From Nocardia lijiangensis NBRC 108240 (GTDB taxonomy: Bacteria; Actinomycetota; Actinomycetes; Mycobacteriales; Mycobacteriaceae): DNA of 39,974 nt. The stretch covers positions 1 to 39,974 of the forward strand of contig NZ_BDBP01000095.1 of assembly GCF_001613045.1 (NCBI RefSeq). Reading direction: 5' to 3'. Numbering within the stretch: the stretch's first letter is position 1; every line of letters starts with the position of its first letter. A program made the translations under genes and the position numbers. Of this stretch, positions 24,466 through 32,686 are shown in pieces. The notes beneath the pieces were generated by a model that had not been told where the DNA came from, did no database searches, and was given only the letters and a program-made list of their open reading frames with translations.

Positions 24466-24762
24466 CACATCCCCATACCTCTTGGTTTTGTGTTGGGAAA
24501 ACTCGGTTACGCGCGGGCGGGCCGGGTCATGGCGATGATCATTGCGATGTGCTACCTCGGAGCTTGCTGTTCGAGGCAAAGTCCGCTCTACCACGCTACC
24601 TGCGTGGCAGGACCGCAGAGCGGGAGTCGGCGCGATCGACCACTGTGACGGCCATGAGCAGTGCTTTCCCGCCCCGGTCGTCGACGTCGGCTAGCCGAGA
24701 ATTAGCCATCGTGCCGGCGGCGGCGCTCTAGCATGGGGAGATCCGGCGTGGGAGGTGACGAA
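24466..24762. promoter_or_regulatory. Divergent promoter region between flavoenzyme and P450
   Basis: 297 bp without a gene between two divergent starts, so it must hold both promoters. An inverted repeat CCACGC-N5-GCGTGG (24591-24607) lies near the middle, and a weak AT-rich one, GTTTT-N8-AAAAC (24485-24502), lies close to the flavoenzyme start. Either could bind a regulator shared by both genes; no clear -35/-10 pairs are assigned. The P450 ribosome site GGGAGG (24750-24755) is at the right end. Confidence 0.4.
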
Positions 24763-26049
24763 ATGTTGGCGCGCGCGTGGATACGGTGGCTGGTCCTCCA
24801 TCGCCTGGCACGGACCTATCTTTTGGTGTCGGCACGCCGGGGCGATCCCTTCGCGCAGATCGTGGTCGGTCCGGATCGCGCGCGCGGCGCGCCGCGCGCC
24901 GTAGAGGCGATCCGGCAGCGGGGCCGGATGCCCACGATAGCGCAGCAGGTGCGCGTGACCGCGGACCACGAACTGTGCAGGCTCATCCTGCGGGACCGTC
25001 GCTTCGGGACGTTCACGCCCAGCAATCGAGCCCTGCCGAAGGCGATGCGATGGGTACTGACCAAGACAGATCTGGAGCTTCCCAACCTCGCGGAACCGCC
25101 CTCGATGCTGGTGACCGATCCGCCGGAGCACACCAAGTACCGGCGCCTGGTCGGGCAGGCATTCGCCCCGAAGGCGATAGCCAAACTCGAGGAGCGGGTG
25201 GTCGAGGTGACCGATGACCTGCTCGAACGCCTGAATTCGACGCCGCGACCGGATCTGATCAGCGACTTCTCCGAGCAGTTGCCCATCTCGATCATCGCCG
25301 AAATTCTCGGGTTGTCCGCCGACATGCATTCGACCCTGCTGAGGTGGGGAGACACCGGTGCGCCGTTGCTCGACCGAGGCCTGACCTGGGCCGCTTTCCG
25401 CCGCGCCATCGAAGACTTGGCCGAGGGGCAGCGGTATTTCGACCAGCACATCGCCGGGCTCGCCGCCGAACCGGGCGACGATGTGCTCAGCCTGCTGGTG
25501 ATAGGTGGCGAGCTCACCCGCCGCGAGCAGATTGCCAACGCGGAGCTGCTGCTCGACGCCGGATTCTTGACCACGGTGAACATGCTCGGCAACGGAATCG
25601 CCCTGCTGACACGCCATCCGGACCAGCTGGAATTGCTGAAGGCGCAGCCGGAGCTGTGGCCGGGCGCGGTCGAGGAAATCCTGCGCTACGACGGCCCCAT
25701 ACGGATCACGGGCCGCATCGCGAGTTGCGACATCGACATCGCCGATCAGCACGTCGAATCCGGTTCCCTGATCCTGCTGTTGCTGCAGGGCGCCAACAAG
25801 GACCCCACCGTCTTCCCCGATCCCGAACGATTCGATGTGACCAGGGCCAACGCCGCGGAACATCTCTCGTTCAGTAGCGGGGTGCACAGCTGCCTGGGAG
25901 CCCACCTCGCCCGATTGGAGGGCGCCATCGGGCTGCGAGCCCTCTTCGAGCGGTACCCGGATCTGCGTCTGGACGGCCCGCCGATCCCGCGTGGCCTGGT
26001 GAACCTGAACAGCTACCGCTCCATGCCCGCCAAACTATCTGCCAACTAG
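24763..26049 (+). CDS. Cytochrome P450
   Basis: Soluble bacterial P450, 428 residues, inserting one oxygen atom from O2 using electrons from a ferredoxin system not seen here. The I-helix is LLLDAGFLTTVNMLGNG (AGxxT), the K-helix ExxR is EEILRYDGPIRITGR, and the heme loop FSSGVHSCLGAHLAR carries the Cys thiolate. The N-terminal part LVTDPPEHTKYRRLVGQAF is typical of actinomycete class I P450s. ATG 24763 is chosen because GGGAGGTGA sits directly upstream at ideal spacing; an ATG at 24733 has no such site. It may modify the NRPS peptide or a sterol-like substrate of the divergent flavoenzyme; both ideas rest on proximity only. CYP family not assigned. Confidence 0.93.
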   Translation: MLARAWIRWLVLHRLARTYLLVSARRGDPFAQIVVGPDRARGAPRAVEAIRQRGRMPTIAQQVRVTADHELCRLILRDRRFGTFTPSNRALPKAMRWVLTKTDLELPNLAEPPSMLVTDPPEHTKYRRLVGQAFAPKAIAKLEERVVEVTDDLLERLNSTPRPDLISDFSEQLPISIIAEILGLSADMHSTLLRWGDTGAPLLDRGLTWAAFRRAIEDLAEGQRYFDQHIAGLAAEPGDDVLSLLVIGGELTRREQIANAELLLDAGFLTTVNMLGNGIALLTRHPDQLELLKAQPELWPGAVEEILRYDGPIRITGRIASCDIDIADQHVESGSLILLLLQGANKDPTVFPDPERFDVTRANAAEHLSFSSGVHSCLGAHLARLEGAIGLRALFERYPDLRLDGPPIPRGLVNLNSYRSMPAKLSAN

Positions 26050-26252
26050 CTGTTGCGGATCACGACGTCGATGACATCGGCGCCGGGCCGACGTTCTGCC
26101 GCTATCGATGTGCACGGGTACGTCGTCCGCCCGCGACATGCACCACCCCGCGCTCGAATTCACCGGTGGACCGATAGTTCGCCCGCACATAGCGAACCAG
26201 TTATTGGCGACTGGCTCTGTTAGCGCAGGCCAGTAGTCGGCATGCTGGGCGA
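26050..26252. other. Gene-free spacer after P450
   Basis: 203 bp with no convincing gene. It holds a short inverted repeat TTCGC-N9-GCGAA near 26178-26196 and otherwise nothing I can interpret. The promoter of the following membrane-protein gene is presumably here. Confidence 0.3.
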
Positions 26253-26897
26253 ATGCTTTTCCGGCGGTTGGTCGCGCTCTACAGCGGATTGTGGTTGTAC
26301 GGGTTCTCCATGGCGGTGATGGTGCGCGCCGGGCTCGGACTCGACCCGTGGGACGTGTTCCACCAGGGCGTGGCCGAGCACGTGCCGCTCAGCTTCGGCG
26401 CGGTCACCGCGGTGACCGGCGCGGTGGTCCTGCTCGCTTGGATTCCGTTGCGCCAGCGGCCCGGTCTGGGCACGGTCAGCAATATCGTGGTCATCGGGTT
26501 GTCGGTGGACGCCGGACTGTGGCTGCTTCCGACAGGGGAATCGCTGCCGGTGCGCGTCGCCGCGATGCTCGCGGCCGTCGTGCTCAACGCCGTGGCCACC
26601 GTGCTCTACATCGGCGCGGGCATGGGACCCGGTCCGCGCGATGGACTGATGACTGGTCTGGTCCGTCGCACCGGCTGGTCGGTCCGGCTGATCCGCACCA
26701 CCATCGAGGTGACGGTGCTGGCCACCGGCTGGCTCCTCGGCGGCAGCGTCGGTATCGGCACGCTCGTCTACGCCTTCGGCATCGGGCCGTTGATCCAACT
26801 CATGATCCCCGCCGTCGACCGCTACCTCCCCGGCTTCCACACCGTCGGCCGCCCCACGCCGAACCCCGCCGCCGAGCCCGCCGCCGTGGATAGCTGA
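26253..26897 (+). CDS. YczE/YyaS-like integral membrane protein
   Basis: 214-residue polytopic membrane protein that resembles the YczE family. Shared features are a first helix GLWLYGFSMAVMVRAGLGLDPWDVFHQG, a later segment GAGMGPGPRDGLMTGLVRRTGWSVRLIRTTIEV, and a final GVGTL-like GIGTLVYAFGIGPLIQ. About five to six hydrophobic segments are visible. Members occur widely in actinobacteria and firmicutes; their biochemical role is poorly known, so I give none. ATG 26253 has only a weak ribosome site. It ends 72 nt before the GlxA-type regulator start on the same strand. Confidence 0.82.
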   Translation: MLFRRLVALYSGLWLYGFSMAVMVRAGLGLDPWDVFHQGVAEHVPLSFGAVTAVTGAVVLLAWIPLRQRPGLGTVSNIVVIGLSVDAGLWLLPTGESLPVRVAAMLAAVVLNAVATVLYIGAGMGPGPRDGLMTGLVRRTGWSVRLIRTTIEVTVLATGWLLGGSVGIGTLVYAFGIGPLIQLMIPAVDRYLPGFHTVGRPTPNPAAEPAAVDS

Positions 26898-26929
26898 GGG
26901 ATATCGCCTGTCCGGATCCGTGGGTTGCG

Positions 26930-26943
26930 TGTCCTTGAGGACA
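26930..26943 (+). promoter_or_regulatory. Palindromic site upstream of GlxA-type regulator
   Basis: TGTCCTTGAGGACA, two perfect 6-bp arms around two bases, sits 26 nt before the regulator start. It could be an operator used for autoregulation, or the leader of a transcript starting there. Confidence 0.4.
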
Positions 26944-26969
26944 TGCCCGCGCCCGCACAGACTGGGCGT

Positions 26970-27917
26970 ATGGAATCGAATCGCAGCGATGTGGTGGTGG
27001 CGATCGCGGAGGGTGTGCTGCTGCTCGACGTCGCAGGACCGGTGCAGGTGTTGCACTGGGCGGGCCACCGCATCCGCTTCGCCTCGCCGGACGGCGCGCC
27101 GGTCCGCACCGACGTCGGCGCACCGCTCGGCGTGGAGGGCACGATCGATGACCTCGCGGCCGGGGCCGACACCCTGCTCGTGCCGGGTTACGCGGTGGGG
27201 CAGTCGCTTCCGCCTGACCTGGTGCGGGCGGTCGGAGCCGCCGCGGATTCGGCACGCCGGGTGGCGTCGGTCTGCACCGGCGCCTTCGTGCTTGCCGAGG
27301 CGGGGATGCTGGACGGGCGGCGGGCGACGACGCATTGGCTGGCCTGTACCGAACTGGCGCAACGGTTTCCGCGTATCGCCGTGCAACCGGACGCCATCTA
27401 CGTGCGCGACGGACGGATCGTCACCTCGGCGGGCGTGAGCGCGGGCATCGACATGGCGCTGGCGCTGGTGGAGGAGGACCACGGGCCCGAGGCGGCCCGC
27501 TCGATCGCCAAACACCTCGTGGTGTTTCTGCGCCGCCCCGGCGGCCAGTCCCAGTTCAGTCTGCACACGGGCACCGCGACGCCGCGCGCGAGCGGACTGC
27601 GCGCGGCGGTCGACTCGGTCGTCGCCGACCCGGCCGCCGACCACAGCCTGGCCGCGCTGGCGGCCCGCGCCTCCGTCAGCGAACGACACCTGACCAGGTT
27701 GTTCCGCAAGGAGATCGGGATGACACCGGCGCAGTACGTGGAGCGGGCGCGGATCGAGACGGCCCAGCGCCTGCTGGAGGCGGGCGACGAGGGCGTGGTG
27801 ACCGTCGCGCGGCGCAGCGGACTCGGCTCCGAGGAGACCATGCGCCGCACCTTCCTGAAACGGCTCGGCGTCACGCCCACCGACTATCGCAACAGATTCC
27901 GCGCGGCGACGCGCTGA
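26970..27917 (+). CDS. GlxA-family transcriptional regulator (DJ-1/PfpI domain + AraC HTH)
   Basis: 315 residues. The N-terminal DJ-1/PfpI-like ligand domain (about 5-180) shows LLDVAGPVQVL, the nucleophile-elbow-like SVCTGAFVLAEAGMLDGRRATTHW, and TSAGVSAGIDMALALVEE. The C-terminal AraC/XylS double helix-turn-helix (about 215-312) shows LAALAARASVSERHLTRLFRKEIGMTPAQYVERARIETAQRLLE and a second helix pair ending RRTFLKRLGVTPTDYRNRF. This is the usual layout of GlxA regulators, which often control a neighbouring hydrolase or amidase gene. Start is ATG 26970; upstream in-frame codons at 26943 and 26925 (TTG) are possible. The Tat-exported HD protein begins 63 nt downstream and is the likely co-transcribed partner or target. 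Confidence 0.9.
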   Translation: MESNRSDVVVAIAEGVLLLDVAGPVQVLHWAGHRIRFASPDGAPVRTDVGAPLGVEGTIDDLAAGADTLLVPGYAVGQSLPPDLVRAVGAAADSARRVASVCTGAFVLAEAGMLDGRRATTHWLACTELAQRFPRIAVQPDAIYVRDGRIVTSAGVSAGIDMALALVEEDHGPEAARSIAKHLVVFLRRPGGQSQFSLHTGTATPRASGLRAAVDSVVADPAADHSLAALAARASVSERHLTRLFRKEIGMTPAQYVERARIETAQRLLEAGDEGVVTVARRSGLGSEETMRRTFLKRLGVTPTDYRNRFRAATR

Positions 27918-27980
27918 ATTCCCGTCCGCGCGCCGTATCCCGCGGCGTCGCGGTTCTTTTCACCGAACGAGGGGAGACCC

Positions 27981-28715
27981 ATGTCCATGTCACGTCGTGC
28001 CGCGCTCGGCGCCGGTTTGGCGGGCGCCGCGCTCGCCTGGTCCGCCGATCACGCTGCGGCGCAGGAGGATCCGCTGGCCCTGCCGTCCACGCCGCTGGCG
28101 GCCCGCGCCACCGAACTCATCGACCGGGAGCTGGCGCCGCACCTGCGTAACCACAGCGTGCGCGGCTTCCTGTTCAGCCGGGCCGTCGCGGCCCAGCACG
28201 GTCTGGCTCCCGGATCGGGCTACGACGAGGAGCTGATGTATCTGATCTGCGCGCTGCACGACATCGGCCTCGGTGACATCGCCAACGGCGACCAGCGTTT
28301 CGAGGTCGACGGTGCGGACTACGCCGCCCGCTTCCTCGAGGACAACGGCGTCACCGACGACCGGGTGGACGTCGTCTGGGATGCGATAGCCGCGCACACG
28401 TCGGGTCTCAGCGATTCACCCGTCTACCGTCGCCGGCGCAGGCCGGAGATCTGGGTCGCGGTGCAGGGCATCGGCCTCGACATCGGCGCCAGCCCGGCCG
28501 ACTTCCCGCCCGGCTACGCCGATCTCGTGCACGCGCGGTACCCCAGGCACGGCGGCAGCCGGGCCCTGGCCGATTCCGTCGAAAGGCAGGCGCTGGCGAA
28601 TCCGCGCAAGGCGCCGCCCGGCTCGCTGCCCGGCGACATCCTCCGGCAGCGCCACCCGGAGCTGCCCTACCTGACCTGGGACGCGATTCTCGCCACGAGC
28701 GGCTGGGGCGACTAG
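27981..28715 (+). CDS. Tat-exported HD-domain protein (cyanamide-hydratase-like)
   Basis: 244 residues. The N-terminus MSMSRRAALGAGLAGAALAW with AAAQ is a twin-arginine-type export signal. The mature part is an HD metal-dependent hydrolase fold: HSVRGFLFSRAVAAQHG carries the first His, LICALHDIGLGDIA carries the HD pair, and AIAAHTSG carries a further His. The layout resembles cyanamide hydratase / HD superfamily enzymes annotated near GlxA-type regulators. A well-placed GAGGGGAGA precedes ATG 27981. Relatives are normally cytosolic, so an exported version is unusual. Its substrate is unknown. Its stop overlaps that of the convergent SIP gene. Confidence 0.82.
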   Translation: MSMSRRAALGAGLAGAALAWSADHAAAQEDPLALPSTPLAARATELIDRELAPHLRNHSVRGFLFSRAVAAQHGLAPGSGYDEELMYLICALHDIGLGDIANGDQRFEVDGADYAARFLEDNGVTDDRVDVVWDAIAAHTSGLSDSPVYRRRRRPEIWVAVQGIGLDIGASPADFPPGYADLVHARYPRHGGSRALADSVERQALANPRKAPPGSLPGDILRQRHPELPYLTWDAILATSGWGD

Positions 28716-29461
28716 GACTTTTCCGCGGTGGCCAGGTCGGCCTTCCACTGGCGGAAGGCTTCCTCGGTGCGCCCGCGGCGCCAATAGCCCGAGATCGACG
28801 CGGCCCACTCCGCGGGCACCTGCCGTTCCCTGCGGATATAGCGGCGCAGGTCGTGCATCACGGCCTGCGCCTCGCCGTGGATGAACACCTGAACCCGGCC
28901 GTCCTGCCACGGGGTGGCCCGCACGGTCTCGGCGAGCAATTCGCCCGCGGGTCGCGCGCCGCGGTGCAGCCAGGTGAACTCGACGCCCGCAGGCTTGTCC
29001 AGCTTCAGCTCGTCGTCCGGTCCCGACACCTCGACGAAGGCGTGGCCGACGGCGCCTGCGGGCATGGCCTCCAGCGCGGCGGCGATCGCGGGCAGCGCCG
29101 CCTCGTCACCGGCGAGCAGGTGCCAGTCCGCGTCGTCGCGCGGGGAGTACGCGCCGCCCGGCCCGTGCAGGTCGATGGTCTCGCCGGGCTGGACCGAGGC
29201 CGCCCACGGCCCCGCGATGCCCTCCGAACCGTGGAAGACGAAGTCGACGGCGAGCACTCCGGCGTCGATGTCCACCGAGCGGACGGTGTAGGTGCGCAGC
29301 ACCTCGACGCCGTCGCGCGGGAAGATGAACTTCACATAGGAGTCGGTGTACTCGCTGGGCTGGAACGCGGCGAAGCCGGGACCGCCGAAGTGGACGCGGA
29401 TCAGGTGCGGGGTCAGCCATTCGGTGCGCAGCACGGTGAGGGTGGTGCGGGGACGTGCCAA
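28712..29461 (-). CDS. Siderophore-interacting protein (SIP family FAD/NAD(P)H ferric-siderophore reductase)
   Basis: 249-residue cytosolic flavoprotein expected to reduce ferric siderophores and free the iron. The FAD-binding segment is RTYTVRSVD, with LAVDFVFHGSEGIAGPWA following; the NAD(P)H side shows HLLAGDEAALPAIAAALE; the C-terminal family signature is SISGYWRRGRTEEAFRQWK. The start is TTG at 29461, chosen because AGGGAGG lies five nt upstream; no ATG offers a better fit. An iron-box-like site is 25-43 bp upstream, suggesting derepression under low iron. It is convergent with the HD gene, with overlapping stops, and divergent from the nitroreductase gene. Confidence 0.9.
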   Translation of the reverse strand: MARPRTTLTVLRTEWLTPHLIRVHFGGPGFAAFQPSEYTDSYVKFIFPRDGVEVLRTYTVRSVDIDAGVLAVDFVFHGSEGIAGPWAASVQPGETIDLHGPGGAYSPRDDADWHLLAGDEAALPAIAAALEAMPAGAVGHAFVEVSGPDDELKLDKPAGVEFTWLHRGARPAGELLAETVRATPWQDGRVQVFIHGEAQAVMHDLRRYIRRERQVPAEWAASISGYWRRGRTEEAFRQWKADLATAEKS

Positions 29462-29485
29462 GGTAACCTCCCTGAATTCGACTAT

Positions 29486-29504
29486 TTAGGTATGCCTTAC
29501 CAAC
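29486..29504 (-). promoter_or_regulatory. DmdR/IdeR-like iron box upstream of SIP gene
   Basis: Plus-strand TTAGGTATGCCTTACCAAC matches 13 of 19 positions of the actinobacterial iron-regulator consensus (TTAGGTTAGGCTAACCTAA), including both half-site cores TTAGGT and the final ACC. Its position just upstream of the SIP start fits Fe-dependent repression. Confidence 0.6.
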
Positions 29505-29594
29505 CGTACCTGGGTTTGTGACGTAGCGGGGGTCGTTCGGCTCACAGTGAGGGTTACCGCAGACGGACCTTGCGTCCGTGGCCAAGATGAGGGC

Positions 29595-30422
29595 ATGACC
29601 CGGACCGCACCGACCCCGACCGAGGCCCTGCGCCAGCGCTACCGCGACGCGACACCGGTCGAACCCGCCCACTGGAACCCCGTCCTGCGGGTATTGCACG
29701 AACACCGATCGGTGCGCAGCTACCTGCCCGATCCGGTGTCCGACGACGTCCTTCGGCTGCTGATCTCCGCAGCCCAATCCGCGCCGACCTCGTCCAACCT
29801 GCAGGTGTGGAGCGTGGTCGCGGTCCGCGACGAGGCGCGCAAGGCGCGGCTGGCGGCGCTGGCGGGCGGTCAGGCGCACATCGAGCGGGCGCCGGTGCTG
29901 CTGGTGTGGACCGCGGATTTCGCCAGGCTCCGCCAGCTCGCCGACGACCGCGGCGCCCCGCTGGACGGCGCCGACTACCTCGAATCCAGTTACGTGGGCT
30001 TCATCGACGCCGCTCTCGCCGCGCAGAACGCCGTCGTCGCGGCGGAATCGCTCGGGCTCGGCACCGTCTACATCGGCGCGTTGCGCAACAAGCCCGAACA
30101 GGTCGCCGCCGAATTGCGCCTTCCGCCTCAGGTTTTCGCGGTGTTCGGGCTCGTGGTCGGTCATCCCGATCCGGCCGAGCCCGCCACGGTGAAGCCGCGG
30201 CTTCCGCAGGCCGCGGTGCTGCACCAGGAAACCTACGAGCTGGCGGCCCAGCGCGCGCACGTCGCGGAGTACGAGGATCGGATCGCGGAGTTCTATGCCG
30301 AGCAGGGGCTCACGCACTCCTGGACCGAGCGGGTGCTGGACCGGTTGGCCTCGGCGCAGAGTCTCAACGGTCGCGACCGCTTGCGAGAAGCATTGGGCGG
30401 GCACGGTTTCCCGCTGCACTGA
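29595..30422 (+). CDS. NAD(P)H-dependent nitroreductase / FMN reductase family protein (NfsA-like)
   Basis: 275 residues of the nitroreductase fold with N-terminal RSVRSYLPDPVSDDVLRLLISAAQSAPTSSNLQVWSVVAVRD, the FMN phosphate/ribityl-binding region of the NfsA/FRP branch. Later FMN-contacting parts are AESLGLGTVYIGALRN and FAVFGLVVGHPDPAEPATVKPRLPQ. It would reduce nitro-, quinone- or flavin substrates in the cytosol. ATG 29595 is taken as start, with GAGGGC just before it; an in-frame ATG/GTG region from 29547 adds non-family residues. It is divergent from the SIP gene, and the shared 133-bp gap holds the iron box, so joint iron control is possible but unproved. Confidence 0.88.
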   Translation: MTRTAPTPTEALRQRYRDATPVEPAHWNPVLRVLHEHRSVRSYLPDPVSDDVLRLLISAAQSAPTSSNLQVWSVVAVRDEARKARLAALAGGQAHIERAPVLLVWTADFARLRQLADDRGAPLDGADYLESSYVGFIDAALAAQNAVVAAESLGLGTVYIGALRNKPEQVAAELRLPPQVFAVFGLVVGHPDPAEPATVKPRLPQAAVLHQETYELAAQRAHVAEYEDRIAEFYAEQGLTHSWTERVLDRLASAQSLNGRDRLREALGGHGFPLH

Positions 30423-30440
30423 GACTGGGTTGCGCTGGGG

Positions 30441-31433
30441 CTAGGCGGCCGCGAGTTTCGCGATGAGCTCGAAGGAGCGGGCGCGGTCCTCGATGTCGTA
30501 GACGAGGGTGTTGAGCATCAGCTCGTCGGCCTCGGTGCGGCGCAACAGGTCTTCGAGCTGTGCGCGCACCGTCTCCGGCGAGCCCATCACCTGTCCGGCG
30601 CGGCGCTGCGCGATGAAGTGACTCTCGCGCTCGGTGGGCTGGAAGGCCGCGGCCTCCTCCGGCGTCGGCAGCGCCCGCGCCCGACCGGACGTCAGGTACA
30701 GGAAGGCCAAGTCGCGCGGGCGCGCCAAGGCGTCGGCGCGCTCGTCGGTGTCGGCGCAGATCGCCGAGAAGGCGACCATGGCGTGCGGGCGCTCGAGGTG
30801 TTCGGAGGGACGGAAGTTGTCGCGGTACAACGCGAGTGCGGCCTCGGTGTTGTTCGGGCTGATGTGGTGCGCGAAGGCGAAGCGCACGCCGAGCACCGCC
30901 GCCACCTGCGCGCTGTAGCCGCTGGAACCGAGCAGCCAGATCTCCGGCGCCGCACCGCGGCCGGGCGTCGCGGTGATGCCGCCCGGTCCCGCGCCGCGGA
31001 AGTACCGCAGCAGATCGGCCAGCTCGCTGGGGAACGATTCCGCCGACAGTCCTTCGGCGGTGCGCCGCAGGGCGAGGGCGGTCGCCTGGTCGGTGCCGGG
31101 GGCGCGCCCGATGCCCAGATCGATCCGGCCCGGATGCAAGGCGTCGAGGGTGCCGAACTGTTCGGCGACGACCAGAGGCGCGTGGTTGGGCAGCATGACC
31201 CCGCCCGAACCCACCCGCATCCGCGCGGTCGCCGCCGCCAGATGCGCGATCACCACGCTCGGCGACGAGCTGGCGATGCCCGGCATGTTGTGGTGCTCGG
31301 CCACCCAGAACCGCCGATACCCCAACGCCTCGGTCCGCCGCGCCAATTCGGTGGTCGCGGCGAGCGCCTCGCCGGGGCTCGTGCCGGTCTGCACGGGTGC
31401 GAGATCCAGAACGGACAGCGGGACGTCGATCAT
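30441..31433 (-). CDS. LLM class flavin-dependent oxidoreductase (MsnO8-like)
   Basis: 330-residue luciferase-like TIM barrel that starts MIDVPLSVLDLAPVQTGTSPGEAL, a start characteristic of the MsnO8 group. It contains FWVAEHHNMPGIASSSPSVVIAHLAAATARMRVGSGGVMLPNHAPLVVAEQFGTLDALHPGRIDLGIGRAPG. These are the flavin- and barrel-forming elements. The substrate is not predictable. ATG 31433 has GGAGGAG at good spacing; an in-frame opening back to 31871 overlaps the next gene in another frame and is not real. It converges on the nitroreductase gene with an 18-nt gap, and the serine hydrolase lies 65 nt upstream on the same strand. Confidence 0.9.
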   Translation of the reverse strand: MIDVPLSVLDLAPVQTGTSPGEALAATTELARRTEALGYRRFWVAEHHNMPGIASSSPSVVIAHLAAATARMRVGSGGVMLPNHAPLVVAEQFGTLDALHPGRIDLGIGRAPGTDQATALALRRTAEGLSAESFPSELADLLRYFRGAGPGGITATPGRGAAPEIWLLGSSGYSAQVAAVLGVRFAFAHHISPNNTEAALALYRDNFRPSEHLERPHAMVAFSAICADTDERADALARPRDLAFLYLTSGRARALPTPEEAAAFQPTERESHFIAQRRAGQVMGSPETVRAQLEDLLRRTEADELMLNTLVYDIEDRARSFELIAKLAAA

Positions 31434-31498
31434 GCGGCTCCTCCGGGGCAGACGGCCACCGGTGCAACGTCCGGCGGCGTCGGCATATTTCCGGCGCG

Positions 31499-32686
31499 TC
31501 AGCGGGAGCCCGCGAGGGCCCGGAAGACCTCGATCGTGTCCTCTTCGTCCTCGGTGGTTCCGTGGTCGCTGAGCTTGACGATGACGGTGCGGCTCGGCGG
31601 GTCGACATAGATGTACTGGCCGTACACGCCGATGGCCATCAGGTCGGGTTCGGCGCCGGTCGGGTGCCACCACTGCGCGCCGTATCCCCACTCGGAGACG
31701 GGCAGCGGCGCGGGCGTGGAGATCCGCTCGATCCACATGGGCGGGATCACCTGGGTGGCGCCGACGCGTCCGCCGTCGAGCACCAGCTGGCCGATCTTGG
31801 CGAAATCGCGGGCGGTGGCGTTGAGGCAGCAGAACGCCTTCTCCTGCCCGCCCGCCCGGTCGAGGTTCCACAGCGCGTCGTCCTCGGCGCCGATCGGAGC
31901 CCAGATCTGTTGGGCGAGTAGGTCACCGAGCGGTGTGCCGGTCGCTCTGGCCAGCGCCATGCCGAGCAGCTGGGTGTCCACGCTGCGGTAATCGCCTTGG
32001 CTGCCCGGCGCGAACTCCAGCCCGCGGTGATCGCGAACGAAACCGCTCAGATCCTCGGTGAGATACATGCGGGCGGTGCCGGTGAGCGGCCAGTAGGGGT
32101 TGTAGTTCTCGGAGACGTCCACGCCGGAGGTCATGTCGAGGAGGTGGCGCAGGGTGATGCTGTCGAATTCGGTGCCGTCGGCGAGTTCGGGCAGGATGTC
32201 GACGAGCCGGTCGTCCTCGCGCAGCGTGCCCGCCTCGACGGCGCGCCCGATCAACAGGGACACCACGGATTTCGCGACCGACCACGAGGACTGCCTGGTG
32301 GTGGGGCCGACGCCCGAGCGAAACCACTCGTGAGTCAGCGTGCCGTCGCGCAGCACCAGGAACGAGTTGGTTCGGGTGGCGGCGAGGAAGTCTGCGACAG
32401 GAACGTGAGAACCCTTCCAGGGCACCGTGTCCGGCAGCGGCGCCGTCGCGCGGGGGAAGGGGCGAGGGGCCGCCGCGGCCGGAACGGTCCGGCTCTCGAA
32501 CAGGCTGCCCTGTGTCGACGGCGCGTCGCGCAGCAGGTGCGCGAGCGTGGCCGGTCCCGGAATGTGCAGCAGCGGCGCGGCGGCGAAGGCGGCGCCGACG
32601 ACCACGGCCACGATCAGGCCGAGGGCGACGACGATCCGCGGTGCGTAGCGGCGCAGCCGGGAGGTGGGGGTGGGCTGGTCAGTCAT
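31499..32686 (-). CDS. Membrane-anchored serine hydrolase (class C beta-lactamase/PBP-like family)
   Basis: 395 residues with an N-terminal membrane anchor (IVVALGLIVAVVVGAAFAAAPLL), then an extracytoplasmic serine-hydrolase fold. The nucleophile motif SVAK (SxxK) is in SSWSVAKSVVSLLIG. A YxS-type second motif, YRSVDTQLLG, follows, along with LLDMTSGVDVSENY and a C-terminal GQYIYVDPPSRTVIVKLS. Members cleave esters, amides or peptides; resistance function is not implied. Its start overlaps the end of the TetR gene by 8 nt, so the two are co-transcribed and probably translationally coupled, and the regulator likely controls this hydrolase. Confidence 0.87.
   Translation of the reverse strand: MTDQPTPTSRLRRYAPRIVVALGLIVAVVVGAAFAAAPLLHIPGPATLAHLLRDAPSTQGSLFESRTVPAAAAPRPFPRATAPLPDTVPWKGSHVPVADFLAATRTNSFLVLRDGTLTHEWFRSGVGPTTRQSSWSVAKSVVSLLIGRAVEAGTLREDDRLVDILPELADGTEFDSITLRHLLDMTSGVDVSENYNPYWPLTGTARMYLTEDLSGFVRDHRGLEFAPGSQGDYRSVDTQLLGMALARATGTPLGDLLAQQIWAPIGAEDDALWNLDRAGGQEKAFCCLNATARDFAKIGQLVLDGGRVGATQVIPPMWIERISTPAPLPVSEWGYGAQWWHPTGAEPDLMAIGVYGQYIYVDPPSRTVIVKLSDHGTTEDEEDTIEVFRALAGSR

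Noticed and set aside
24466..24594. N-terminal extension of the GMC oxidoreductase from 24594
   Set aside because: Would place 43 charged residues before the Tat signal; the ribosome site and signal position favour ATG 24465.
29563..29579. ACGGAC-N5-GTCCGT as a terminator
   Set aside because: Short stem, no T-run, and placed upstream of genes on both sides; at most an operator.
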